The notes under the pieces: model-generated
Told to the model about the DNA's origin: nothing
The model's database searches: none
The model's input: only the letters and a program-made list of their open reading frames with translations
In this document: positions 24,439 through 33,196 of the stretch, piece after piece
Position numbering within the stretch: the stretch's first letter is position 1
Layout: the number at the start of each line of letters is the position of its first letter
Translations under genes and position numbers: made by a program
From: Alphaproteobacteria bacterium
GTDB lineage: Bacteria; Pseudomonadota; Alphaproteobacteria; ATCC43930; CGMCC-115725
Direction of reading: 5' to 3'
Length of the DNA stretch: 54,429 bases
NCBI GenBank assembly: GCA_019240125.1
Contig: JAFAYW010000032.1
Location: forward strand, 1 to 54,429

Positions 24439-25392
24439 TTATTCTACGTGCAGCACCGCCTTGCCGGTGAATTCGCGATCGATCAGGCGCCGGGCGATCC
24501 CGCCGACATCGCTCCACGGTGCCTCGACGGCGATTTGCGGGCGCAATTTGCCGGCCGCGATCAGATCGGCGAGGAGAGCGAGGCCGACGCCGCCGCGTTC
24601 GACGCTCATCAACTCGTGAAACAGCGTGAGGCCATAAAGCCGCGCCCCGCCGGTGCCGAAGAAGTTGCGGCTTTCGAAGGTAGCCGTGTTGGCGTCGGAG
24701 ACGCCGAGCGTAACGCAGGTCCCATTGGGTTGCAGCAGGGTAAGCGCCGCCGAAAGCGCCGGTCCGCCCAGCGAGTCGACGATCAGCCAGAATGGTCCGT
24801 GTTGCCGGGCGGCGCCGAGATCGCGGTCGACCACCACTCGCCCGTCGCACCATTGGGCGACCTGCTCGCGTTGTTCCGGTCGCCTGACATGACCCCAGAC
24901 GAGCGCTCCGGCCGCTTGCGCCAGCTGACAGGCGAGGTGTCCGACGCCGCCGCTGGCGCCATCCACCAAAACCTTGCGGCCAAGCAGCAACCCGCCCTGT
25001 CGCAAGGCGTGGAGGGCGGTCAGTCCCGCCACGGGCAGGGTCGCGGCCTGGGCGTCGCTGACGCCATCGGGCAGGGCGGCGACCGCATGCGAGCGGCAGT
25101 TGACGCGCTCCGCCCACGCGCCGGAGGGCAGAAGGCCGACGACGCGCGAGCCGACGGTCGGACCGCTACGGTCGGCCGCTGTCTGCTCGACCACTCCGGC
25201 GAAATCCCAGCCGGGCCGCCATCCCGGCTCAGCCATGGTCAGGGCGCGGCGGGTTTCGCCGCGGTTTAACGATATTGCGGTGACGCGGACAGAGATTTCG
25301 TCGCGGTCGGGATCGCGCAGCTCGACGGGTTTGATGGCTAGTTTCCCATCAACCGCCGGGTCGACGACGATGGCGCGCACCTGTTGCGGCAT
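24439..25392 (-). CDS. MDR-family quinone oxidoreductase-like dehydrogenase
   Basis: A 317-residue medium-chain dehydrogenase/reductase. The GroES-like N domain holds WRPGWDFAGVVE (about 58-69) and GSRVVGL. The Rossmann domain shows DGASGGVGHLACQLA (about 141-155). The catalytic-zinc Cys/His set of alcohol dehydrogenases is not evident, so it fits the zinc-free NADPH:quinone reductase branch. The substrate is unknown. It is on the same strand as, and 161 bases upstream of, the SDR gene. Confidence 0.9.
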   Translation of the reverse strand: MPQQVRAIVVDPAVDGKLAIKPVELRDPDRDEISVRVTAISLNRGETRRALTMAEPGWRPGWDFAGVVEQTAADRSGPTVGSRVVGLLPSGAWAERVNCRSHAVAALPDGVSDAQAATLPVAGLTALHALRQGGLLLGRKVLVDGASGGVGHLACQLAQAAGALVWGHVRRPEQREQVAQWCDGRVVVDRDLGAARQHGPFWLIVDSLGGPALSAALTLLQPNGTCVTLGVSDANTATFESRNFFGTGGARLYGLTLFHELMSVERGGVGLALLADLIAAGKLRPQIAVEAPWSDVGGIARRLIDREFTGKAVLHVE

Positions 25393-25469
25393 GACCTCTC
25401 CCTCCTGCTGTACGTGTGCCGTCGGGCACCGGCTTCAGTAAGGAATTAGCAGGCCAAGGCGGCGAGCCG

Positions 25470-27296
25470 TCAATCCGGATAGAGGGCAATGCTGGCGGCG
25501 ACGGAGTCGGCGACGTGTTCCTTGGTGATAACGCCGAGCACATCGCCAGCGCGGGCGGTCCCGTTCTTGCGCACGACCAGGGCCATGAAGGCGTCGGCCT
25601 GCCACATGCGGCGGATCACATCGAAGACGATGTCGCCTTCGCCTGCGAGGACAAAGCGGCGGTTGGCGATCTCCCCGAGCTTTACGCCCGTATCGAGATC
25701 TTCAAGGCCTCGCCGAAGGCTGGTGTTGACCCGCTGAACCCCGACGATGCGATCGCCAGATGTCACCAGGAGGTGCCGCATGCGTCCTTGATGCTCCTCA
25801 TCGCGAAGAAACGCGTCAAAGCTCCCCTCGCTGGGCGCCAGCACAAAATCCTTGTCCATGACCTGCGCTGCCAGCCGTACCAGGAACATGTTGGCGTGCA
25901 ACGCCTTGGGTACGACGTGGCCGCGCCGCACCAGTTTGATCGTGTAGATGTTTTCGCGCGACAGCAATCGGCGGACGCCAACCGCGAAGGCGACCGCGAC
26001 GATCATCGGCGCGACGATGTCGTAATCGCGCGTCATCTCGAAAATCATCGCGACGGCGGTCATCACAGCGCCCGTACCGCCGCCGACCATCGCGCCCATA
26101 CCAACCAGCGCAAAGCTCGGGATGTCGATCGGCATCGGCAGCGGCAGTAACGCGACAAGCGCGGCAAACCCCGCGCCGAGTGTCGCGCCCATAAACAGCG
26201 ATGGCGAAAAGATGCCGCCCGAGGAGCCGGAGCCGAGGCTCACCGACGTCGCGAACATCTTGGCGACAAACAGCATCAGCAGCAATGGAGCGGGCGTCAT
26301 CTGCCCGAGCAGGATCGACTGGATCGTCGAATAGCCGACGCCTTCGACGAAGTAATGGCCATAGAACCGGGCCAGCAGGTAGATCAGGACGCCGACCATC
26401 AGCATCCCGGCGATGTGCCGCAGATAGCGGTTTTCGATATGGTCGAACGCATCTTCAAGCAAGTGCAGGCCGCGAATGAAACCGGTCGCCGCGACCCCGC
26501 ACAGCACCCCAAGGATCGCATAAAGCACCAGGGCGAGCGCGGTCGTGGCATCAACCGGGAGCGGCGTTACGGCCGGTACGTGGAAAGCCGGTTGCGAACC
26601 AAAGAACAGGCGGCCGACAAATGTCGCCGTGCCGGTGGCGATCGCGGTTGGCAAGAAGGTCGTGACACTGACCTCAGGCATCATCAACTCGATCGCGAAC
26701 AGCACGCCGCCGATCGGCGTATTGAAGGTCGAGGCGATTCCGGCGCCGGCGCCCGCCGCGACCAGCGTTATCCGCTGGCCTGGGGTCATCGCGATAATTT
26801 GTCCGATGGTCGAGCCGATCGCCGAACCGATCTGAATGATCGGCCCCTCGCGCCCCACTGCCGCGCCGCTGCCGATCGCCACCGCCGAGGCCAGCGATTT
26901 CACGACTGCGACGACTGGGCGGATGCGTCCATCATTGTAGTAGATCGAATCCATTACCTCCGGAACGCCATGGCCGCGCGCCTCCGGAGCGAAATTCGAC
27001 ACGAGGAAGGTGACAATGACGGCCCCGATGACCGGCACCAGGATGATGCCTGCGCCCCAGTGCAGCGGGGTGAACAGGTTGGCGTCGTACCCGACCTGCG
27101 GCAGCCCAAGAAACAGCAGATTGTGCAGAAACCCGATGAGGTCGCGGAACAGCACCGCGCCGAGGCCGGTGACGATGCCGAGCCCGCAGGCGAGCGTACA
27201 CAGCAGGGGCAGGGAGATGCGTCGCGCGGGTGACGCGTCGGGGCTGGGGGCCGGTTCGATGCCGGGTGATAGATCCGCTGGTGTTACCGCCGTCAT
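25470..27296 (-). CDS. ClC-type chloride transport protein with CBS domains
   Basis: A 608-residue membrane protein with a ClC core (about 30-450) and two cytoplasmic CBS domains (about 470-600). The selectivity-filter segments are GHGVPEV, GREGPIIQIG (with the gating Glu) and SSGGIFSPSLF. In the NTPIGGVLFAIELMMPE helix the position of the internal proton glutamate of E. coli ClC-ec1 (second Glu of FIIEEM) is Leu. In ClC-ec1, loss of that Glu uncouples proton transport, so this protein may be channel-like. The CBS pair suggests control by adenine nucleotides. ATG at 27296 overlaps the metallophosphoesterase stop by ATGA, so the two are translationally coupled. Confidence 0.93.
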   Translation of the reverse strand: MTAVTPADLSPGIEPAPSPDASPARRISLPLLCTLACGLGIVTGLGAVLFRDLIGFLHNLLFLGLPQVGYDANLFTPLHWGAGIILVPVIGAVIVTFLVSNFAPEARGHGVPEVMDSIYYNDGRIRPVVAVVKSLASAVAIGSGAAVGREGPIIQIGSAIGSTIGQIIAMTPGQRITLVAAGAGAGIASTFNTPIGGVLFAIELMMPEVSVTTFLPTAIATGTATFVGRLFFGSQPAFHVPAVTPLPVDATTALALVLYAILGVLCGVAATGFIRGLHLLEDAFDHIENRYLRHIAGMLMVGVLIYLLARFYGHYFVEGVGYSTIQSILLGQMTPAPLLLMLFVAKMFATSVSLGSGSSGGIFSPSLFMGATLGAGFAALVALLPLPMPIDIPSFALVGMGAMVGGGTGAVMTAVAMIFEMTRDYDIVAPMIVAVAFAVGVRRLLSRENIYTIKLVRRGHVVPKALHANMFLVRLAAQVMDKDFVLAPSEGSFDAFLRDEEHQGRMRHLLVTSGDRIVGVQRVNTSLRRGLEDLDTGVKLGEIANRRFVLAGEGDIVFDVIRRMWQADAFMALVVRKNGTARAGDVLGVITKEHVADSVAASIALYPD

Positions 27297-28030
27297 TCTT
27301 TGTGCAGGCTCTCGCGCGTTACAATGACATCGCCCCCCGAGGTCAAACGCACGAGATTGACGGTGTTCGCATAGTGCGGCGCGCCGGAATAATAGGCCGG
27401 CACGGCGCCGCAGCCGACCTGGGCGGCGCGGTCCCAATGGCCGAGCGCGACATAATCGGCTGAGGTGTCGCGGATCATCGCGTCGCTGATCAGCCACGAG
27501 GGGCGCAGCGGGTTGTGCCAGGTCTCAGGCGGCTCGTAATGGCCGTGTCCCATCGCGATGTGCCAGCGCAGGTTGCGCGGCGGCGGCTCGCGCAACGGCA
27601 CCATATCGAGATAGTCGCGATGCGCGTTGCCCCAAATTTCCAGATCGAGCGCGGGAAACTCAATCGTGCGGTCATGCGTCAGCCCGAGGATCACCAGGTT
27701 GGTAATCTGGTGGTAGCCGCCGCGGTCGTAGACCGAGCCCTTGGTCAGCGGGTCGTGGTTGCCGGGCAGCCAGACGATCGGCAGCCCCGCATCGGCGAGC
27801 ACCTTGCCGGTGCGGTCAACCGTCTGCGGCGTCACCTGATGGCTGTCGAAGATGTCGCCGGCGAGCAGGACGATATCGGCGTCGAAGCCGCGCGCGGTGG
27901 CGATGACATCGCGCAACCCGCCGGTGCCGTCTCCGCCATGGATCGCCGCGATGCGATCGTCATCGACATGCACATCCGAAGTGTGGACCAGGACGACGTC
28001 GCCCGGCGCTTTATTGTTGGTGTTAGCCAT
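27293..28030 (-). CDS. metallophosphoesterase (calcineurin-like)
   Basis: A 245-residue two-metal phosphoesterase. All core motifs are present: HTSDVHVDDD (D-x-H), LLAGDIFD (GD), LPGNHDP (GNHD), MGHGHYE and ALGHWDRA (the two late His). The group includes DNA repair nucleases of the SbcD/YkuE kind and small-molecule phosphatases; there is no ATPase partner gene as SbcC would be. The ATG at 28030 is chosen; a GTG at 28054 would add eight residues, and neither has a strong ribosome site. Translation runs directly into the ClC gene, a pairing that might reflect nucleotide turnover linked to the CBS domains (inference). Confidence 0.88.
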   Translation of the reverse strand: MANTNNKAPGDVVLVHTSDVHVDDDRIAAIHGGDGTGGLRDVIATARGFDADIVLLAGDIFDSHQVTPQTVDRTGKVLADAGLPIVWLPGNHDPLTKGSVYDRGGYHQITNLVILGLTHDRTIEFPALDLEIWGNAHRDYLDMVPLREPPPRNLRWHIAMGHGHYEPPETWHNPLRPSWLISDAMIRDTSADYVALGHWDRAAQVGCGAVPAYYSGAPHYANTVNLVRLTSGGDVIVTRESLHKE

Positions 28031-28145
28031 AGGGACGCGCCGCACTCCGCTCACTGCCGGGAGGCGGGCACTATAGGGCGCATCACCGCCGAATTACGAA
28101 TGCCGATATGTCCTGGCTGGGTTCGGTAGGCGGCGGTGACCGCGA

Positions 28146-28267
28146 GCCCCTCACCCCAGCCCTCTCCCCGCTCGCGGGGAGAGGGAGCGATGCGGCGGCA
28201 TGAATAACCCTCGCCCCGCTGGCGGGGAGAGGGTGGACGCGGCGGCAGCCGCGGCCGGGTGAGGGGC
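28146..28267. repeat. interspersed palindromic repeat (REP-like), complete copy
   Basis: An outer 11-bp inverted repeat (GCCCCTCACCC at 28146-28156, complement at 28257-28267) encloses two hairpins. The first has CCCTCTCCCCGC at 28160-28171 with its perfect complement at 28174-28185. The second has CCCTCGCCCCGC at 28208-28219 with a near-complement at 28222-28233. A relative of the same unit occurs at 35332-35449. Such units are typical of non-coding dispersed repeats in GC-rich proteobacteria. It lies upstream of the metallophosphoesterase gene. Confidence 0.85.
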
Positions 28268-28623
28268 GCCGCCGCTTGGCGCTTGCTTGCCGGTGGTAGC
28301 GGTTCGCCTATCCGCTCAACGCTACCCACGTTGTCTCCCAACGACCGCGCGCCGCGCATCACGAAGTGCCTGAAGGAGGTCCTCGCGCCGTCGTTTCTGG
28401 TAGCCACTGCGATACACGGAAGCGCGCGCGAATGGCGGCCAGCGGCCCGCCCAGCCCATCGGTCGTATCGTTGTCGAGTGCAACCGGATCAATCGGATCT
28501 GATTAGCCACCATCACTTCCGACAGCCGTCGAAGCCTACCGGACGCAAGATAACGCCCAGCACGCTTAAACTGCTTTGGATTGTAAGGAGCTTGATACAT
28601 CCGCGGCGCGACACCGACGGGGA
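28268..28623. other. non-coding stretch between repeat and cinA
   Basis: No convincing gene is visible. Open frames exist on both strands but have mixed composition, no ribosome site and no recognisable motif. The stretch lies downstream of the cinA stop (28624, minus strand) and upstream of the repeat. It may be decayed sequence, or a spacer carrying the promoter for the metallophosphoesterase-ClC operon. Confidence 0.5.
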
Positions 28624-29886
28624 TCAGGTGCGTTCGAAATCGATGCGTTCGGTGACCGGCAACTCGTAGAGGAAGCGGCGCAGGCAGTCGAGGCCGAGTT
28701 CGGCGGCGCCGAGACGCACCCATTCGCGGCCGCCCAGGATGCGCGAGCGGCGTGATTGCACCTCGCCATCGCCGGCGATCGCGAGGCAGATCGTGCCGCC
28801 GAAATCGATCTTATCCGGGCCGTCATCCAGATCGATCAGCACAGCCAGCGCATGCGTCGCGCCGCTATCGCGGCGTGCCGCTTCCGCGACCGCCTCGGCA
28901 CTGGCGCGGGTTATTTCGCGCGGCTCGGTCAGGGCGAAATTATCCCACAACTCGCTCGTGTCGCGGGCGACGGTACCGCGGCGAAAGATCGTTTCGGCAC
29001 CCGGCAGGGGGGCGATGCGCGCCGCCATCTGGCCGCCGGTGAAGGTTTCGACCAAGGATAGCGAGCCGCCGCGGCGTTCCAGCGCCTTGAGGATCATGCC
29101 CTCAAGTGTGTCGTCATCCTCGGCGAGGATGAAATTACCGAGGCGTTGGCGGATTTCGGTGACCACCGGCGCCAGTTTGTCGTCAATATCGGCGTCGTCC
29201 TTACCGCGCACCGTCAGCTTTGTCTCGATCTGCGGGTAATGCGCGCGGAAGCCGAGCTTGAGGCTGCCATCCGGCACGAGGTCTTCGATGCCGTTCAGCA
29301 ATGAATCGACATGCGACTCGCCGAGGCCATAGGAATGAAAGCGCTTCAGGCGGATCGCTGTCTGCGTGCCGCTGCGCGCCAGGAGGCGCGGGATGATCTG
29401 CTCTTCGAGCATGCGCCGCAGTTCCCGCGGCACGCCAGGAGTGAAGAAGAAGCGCGCCTTGCCAATATCGAGGGCAAAACCGCAGGCCGTCCCGATCGGG
29501 TTGTCGAGCACCTCGGCGGTCGAGGGCAGCATCGCCTGCTTGCGGTTGTTGGGCGACATGACGCGGCTGCGGCGGCGGAAGAACTCTTCCATCGTGACCA
29601 GCCATTGCTCATTGAGCACAAGCTCGACACCCGCCGCTTGGGCCGCGATCTCTTGCGACAGATCGTCGACTGTAGGCCCGAGCCCGCCATTGACGATGAC
29701 CGCGTCGGCGCGCTCGCCGGCCTGCTTAAACGCCGCCAGCAACGTTTCCCGGTCGTCGCCGACGGTGGTGCCCCAGCGTACTGAAAGCCCGACATCCTCG
29801 AGCTTCTGCGCGGCATAGCTGAAATTGCTGTTGACGATCTTGCCGGTCAAAACCTCGTCACCGGTGCAGATGATCTCGATCAGCAT
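28624..29886 (-). CDS. cinA: CinA family protein with degenerate amidohydrolase domain
   Basis: A 420-residue two-domain protein. Residues 1-170 are the MoCF-like domain (CTGDEVLTGKIVNSN, NGGLGPTVDD, TPGVPRELRRM). A middle linker is followed by the CinA C-terminal domain (about 255-420). In active NMN deamidases this domain carries ESCTGG with the nucleophilic Ser and a GGxxxYSNxxK segment with Tyr and Lys. Here these read ETFTGG and RGTVARDTSE, so Ser, Tyr and Lys all appear replaced. Loss of NMN deamidase activity is therefore likely while the fold is kept. It starts MLIEIICTGDEVL at ATG 29886. It is a paralogue of the single-domain gene at 57-830. Confidence 0.9.
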   Translation of the reverse strand: MLIEIICTGDEVLTGKIVNSNFSYAAQKLEDVGLSVRWGTTVGDDRETLLAAFKQAGERADAVIVNGGLGPTVDDLSQEIAAQAAGVELVLNEQWLVTMEEFFRRRSRVMSPNNRKQAMLPSTAEVLDNPIGTACGFALDIGKARFFFTPGVPRELRRMLEEQIIPRLLARSGTQTAIRLKRFHSYGLGESHVDSLLNGIEDLVPDGSLKLGFRAHYPQIETKLTVRGKDDADIDDKLAPVVTEIRQRLGNFILAEDDDTLEGMILKALERRGGSLSLVETFTGGQMAARIAPLPGAETIFRRGTVARDTSELWDNFALTEPREITRASAEAVAEAARRDSGATHALAVLIDLDDGPDKIDFGGTICLAIAGDGEVQSRRSRILGGREWVRLGAAELGLDCLRRFLYELPVTERIDFERT

Positions 29887-30050
29887 TGCGCCGCCTCTCG
29901 CTCCAATCCGATCACGTTCACCCGGTAACTAGCGCGAATTGGAGTGCGCTGTCGATCAATGTCGCGAGGGTGGTGGGTCAGACACTGGGCGATCGGCAGC
30001 GCAGGCGGACGAGCGAGCGCCGCGGCGGATCAACTGCGACTACACGCCGG

Positions 30051-30251
30051 TCAACACACCGGTAGGGAAGAACACTTGCGATGCCGATGAACAAGCCGGT
30101 CGCCATCCCAGATGTCGAACCCGGCCCCTATACCGTGATTCTCATGTTTTACAGTCTGCTCGATGAGCGTCTTTTCGTTATTCGTTGTAATTACTTGCGA
30201 CGAAAAAACATTATTGCCATGATCTACATGATTTATCCGGTAAACAACCAT
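30051..30251 (-). CDS. small hypothetical protein
   Basis: A 66-residue ORF reading MVVYRINHVDHGNN with a later GFDIWDGDRLVHRHR. The layout (an N-terminal Tyr-Arg strand, an Asn/Glu-rich middle, then an I-W-D-G-x-R-x-V ending) is like the many 60-90 residue orphan proteins of alphaproteobacteria of unknown role. The surrounding 250 bases are visibly richer in A and T than the rest of the window, which hints at a different origin. Two upstream ATGs (30263 and 30296) are alternative starts; GGAG precedes the one at 30263. Confidence 0.5.
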   Translation of the reverse strand: MVVYRINHVDHGNNVFSSQVITTNNEKTLIEQTVKHENHGIGAGFDIWDGDRLVHRHRKCSSLPVC

Positions 30252-30575
30252 GGGCCCGCCCATTTGCTCCGTCGCGCGTTTTAGCATCCAGTGCATTAGC
30301 TAAGATTTGGTTAACTGGCAGGACAAATCAGCCCGTACTTGTCCGGATACCAAAAATTCCTCAGGGTTGGTGGTTACCGATGCCTCGACGCCTGATTGCC
30401 GCAATCGAGCGGCACGCAGTCGTTAAAGCTCTTCCGCAGTGCAGCGACGCTGGTCCCGCGAAACGGCGCTTGTATCAACCCCGCGGCGGATGTGCAGTAA
30501 TCGCCGTCTCCTCGCTCAGTGACGCTGGCACAAGGCTTGCGGAGCACCAGTCTCAACATGTGGAAAGCTGGCTTA
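30252..30575. other. intergenic region, no clear gene
   Basis: This spacer separates the small minus-strand ORF from the plus-strand oxygenase. The left part is AT-rich and could hold divergent promoters. The right part contains open frames without ribosome sites or motifs. I see no RNA gene or strong hairpin in it. Confidence 0.45.
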
Positions 30576-31535
30576 ATGCCCGATACTCACATACCGGTCA
30601 GAACCATCCCGGTTCTCGATCTTGGTTCCGTATTTGCCGGCGATGGCCGGGCGCTGGAGGAGACCGCGGCGAGGTTGCGGCATATTTGTCAGACGTTAGG
30701 GTTTTTTACGATCGTTAACCACGGGATTCCGTGGTCATTGGTCGACGCGACCTTTGCGGAGACGGCGCGGTTCCACGGCCAGCCGCTCGATGCGAAGATG
30801 GCATGCAAGATCGACGCGATCATGCGTGGCTATCTGCCATTGCGCGGCGGCACAAGCCGCGCCTCGCAGGTTGTTCAGGCGCGCAAGCCGAACGAGAATG
30901 AGGCCTTTTTCATCAAGCGCAGCGCGGAGGGTGCCGGCCCGGAGGACCGCTGGCCAAGCGACCTGCCCGGGTTCCGCGATAGCGTGTTGCGCTATTACGA
31001 TGCGATGGACGCACTGGCGCAGCGGCTGATGCCACTTTATGCGCGCGCTCTCGACCTGCCGGCGGATTTTTTCGCGGATTTGTGCGACAAGCCGCTGACG
31101 AGCCTGCGGCTTACGCATTACCCGCCGATGAGTTACGGCGCCGACGAGTTCGGGCTGGCGCCGCACACCGACTCGACCTTCCTGACGTTGCTCGCCCAGA
31201 ATAAAGTCCCCGGATTGCAGATCCGCACCCCGGAAGGCGACTGGATCGAGGCTCAGGTGACGCCGGAAGCCTTTGTCGTGAATACCGGCGACGTGCTGCA
31301 TCGCTGGAGTAACGGCCGCTTCCTGTCGACACCGCATCGCGCCCTCAATCTGTCGGCCGGTCCGCGTTATGCCATCCCCTACTTCTTCCACCCCAATCCG
31401 GACACGCGGCTCGATTGCCTGCCGAGTTGCGCCGTGGCGGGCGAGACGCCGCGTTTTCCGGCGATGACGTCGGCCGAGTACCTGGCGTGGTTCCGCTCGC
31501 AGAACTACGATCACATCCGCGGCGAGGCGGCTTAG
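30576..31535 (+). CDS. isopenicillin N synthase-like 2-oxoglutarate/Fe(II) oxygenase
   Basis: A 319-residue non-haem iron dioxygenase. The N-terminal DIOX_N region reads IPVLDLGSVFAG and CQTLGFFTIVNHGIP. The iron ligands are His and Asp of APHTDSTFLTLL (about 212-223) and His of STPHRALN (about 267). The 2-oxoglutarate-binding Arg is in GPRYAIPYFF. This branch includes flavonoid-like and gibberellin-like oxygenases as well as bacterial enzymes of unknown substrate. Starts at 30519, 30558 and 30576 are all in frame; 30576 fits the family best. A peptide-binding protein gene follows 77 bases downstream on the same strand. Confidence 0.9.
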   Translation: MPDTHIPVRTIPVLDLGSVFAGDGRALEETAARLRHICQTLGFFTIVNHGIPWSLVDATFAETARFHGQPLDAKMACKIDAIMRGYLPLRGGTSRASQVVQARKPNENEAFFIKRSAEGAGPEDRWPSDLPGFRDSVLRYYDAMDALAQRLMPLYARALDLPADFFADLCDKPLTSLRLTHYPPMSYGADEFGLAPHTDSTFLTLLAQNKVPGLQIRTPEGDWIEAQVTPEAFVVNTGDVLHRWSNGRFLSTPHRALNLSAGPRYAIPYFFHPNPDTRLDCLPSCAVAGETPRFPAMTSAEYLAWFRSQNYDHIRGEAA

Positions 31536-31612
31536 CGGTATCCGCGGTTTGTTGCGCCCCCGGCCGTCTGTCGTTAGACCAGTTGGCGCTCTCTCGTGAG
31601 AGTAGCGTATCC

Positions 31613-33187
31613 ATGAAATGTTTGCGGTTTGTCGCGGCGTTCGCTGTGGGCATCTTGCTGTACGCCTCCGGTGCACGGGCGGAAAATGTTATCCGAGCCT
31701 CGCTCAACACCGAGCTGACCGTTCTCGACCCGATCGTCTCCACCATCAACGCCACTCGCGTTTTCGCCTATCTGGTGTTCGACGAACTGATCGGCATCGA
31801 CAATGAGGGCCACTACCATCCTCAGATGCTGGAGGGGTGGCAGATCAGTGATGACCGGCTGACCTACACCTTCAAACTGCGCGACGGCCTGAAGTGGAGC
31901 GATGGTACGCCGGTCACCGCCGAGGATTGCGTCGCCTCAATCAAGCGCTGGGGAAAGCGTGAGTCGCTTGGCAAGCAATTGATGGCCGCGACCAGGGACA
32001 TGCAACCGGTCGATGCCAAGACCTTCCTGTTAGAGCTGAACGAGCCCTTTGCCTTTGTCATCGAGGCGCTAGGCAAGCCGGGCAACACGATTCCGGTGAT
32101 GATGCCGGCGCGGATCGCGGCGACTGACCCGGCGACCCCGGTGAAGGAAATCGTTGGTTCCGGTCCTTTCATCTTCCACCAGAGGGAGTGGAAGCCGGGA
32201 GACAAGGCCGTCTTCACGCCCAACCCTTACTACAAGCCGCGCTCCGAGCCGGCGGAGGGGTTGTCGGGCGGCAAGGTGGTCAAGGTCGACCGCGTCGAGC
32301 TGATCAGCATCCCGGATCAGGCGATGCGGGTGGCCGGGTTGCAGACCGGTGAACTGGACCTGTTGGAAGTCGTGCCGTTCGACTTTATCAGCGCGTTGCG
32401 CAACGACCCGAGCGTGACAATACCCGAGCAGCATGGCGTGCAGCAGATGATGCAGATCCTCAGCATCAATCACGTGACGCCGCCCTTCAACGACATCCGC
32501 ATTCGCCGCGCATTGCAGGCCGCCATCGTGCAGGAAGACGTCGTCTCGTCGCTCGGGCTGCCGCCCAACATGTTTCTGAAGAAGTGCCTGTCGATCTATA
32601 TGTGCGACGCGCCGGGCACGACCGATGCTGGTACTGACGTGTATAAAAATGCCGGCACCGAGCATGCGCGTGAATTGCTGAAGGAAGCCGGCTACAAGAA
32701 CGAACCGGTGGTGTTATTGCACGCCTCGACTTCGGCATTGCTGAATTCGGCGGGTCTCGTCTATGCCGACCTGATGAAAAAAGCGGGGTTTAACGTCGAC
32801 ATCCATACATCGGATTTCTCGACGGTCGCGCAAAAGCGGACGAGCCGCGCGCCCGTCGAACAGGGAGGGTGGAGTGTCATTCCGATCGTCTGGAACGGCA
32901 TCGATCTGGTGAATCCACTGGCCGACACTGCCATTTCAACCAACTGCAACGAATTCAACCCCGGATGGTACTGCGATCCGGCTCAGACGGAGTTGCTGAA
33001 GCGCTTTGCCGTGACCACCGAACTGGCGGAGCGGCGCCAGCTCGCCGATCAGCTACAGGCGGCCTTTCACCGCAATGTCAATTACGTCCTCGGCGGGCAG
33101 TTCTCCGCGCCGGCCGCCTACCGCTCCGACCTCAAGGGCGTCATCCCCTTCGGGTTCCCGGTGTTCTGGAACATGGAACGGAAGTAG
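31613..33187 (+). CDS. family 5 extracellular solute-binding protein (peptide/opine type)
   Basis: A 524-residue periplasmic binding protein of the DppA/OppA class. The signal peptide spans about residues 1-23 (cleavage after GARA). Family marks are the start ENVIRASLNTELTVLDP, KLRDGLKWSDGTPVTAEDC (about 84-102), GSGPFIFHQREWKPGD and FNDIRIRRALQAAI. A Cys pair (KKCLSIYMCD) and another near NCNEFNPGWYCD may form disulfides. No permease or ATPase gene lies nearby, so the transporter partner is elsewhere or the protein is an orphan. The ATG at 31613 gives a proper signal sequence. Confidence 0.92.
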   Translation: MKCLRFVAAFAVGILLYASGARAENVIRASLNTELTVLDPIVSTINATRVFAYLVFDELIGIDNEGHYHPQMLEGWQISDDRLTYTFKLRDGLKWSDGTPVTAEDCVASIKRWGKRESLGKQLMAATRDMQPVDAKTFLLELNEPFAFVIEALGKPGNTIPVMMPARIAATDPATPVKEIVGSGPFIFHQREWKPGDKAVFTPNPYYKPRSEPAEGLSGGKVVKVDRVELISIPDQAMRVAGLQTGELDLLEVVPFDFISALRNDPSVTIPEQHGVQQMMQILSINHVTPPFNDIRIRRALQAAIVQEDVVSSLGLPPNMFLKKCLSIYMCDAPGTTDAGTDVYKNAGTEHARELLKEAGYKNEPVVLLHASTSALLNSAGLVYADLMKKAGFNVDIHTSDFSTVAQKRTSRAPVEQGGWSVIPIVWNGIDLVNPLADTAISTNCNEFNPGWYCDPAQTELLKRFAVTTELAERRQLADQLQAAFHRNVNYVLGGQFSAPAAYRSDLKGVIPFGFPVFWNMERK

Positions 33188-33196
33188 CAGACCTTC

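Noticed and set aside
28146-28267. CRISPR array or attenuator at the palindromic repeat
   Set aside because: Only one composite palindrome is present, with no regular repeat-spacer pattern; a dispersed repeat explains it better.
28259-28723. Open frames on both strands beside the palindromic repeat
   Set aside because: They overlap repeat sequence or cinA, lack ribosome sites and resemble nothing known.
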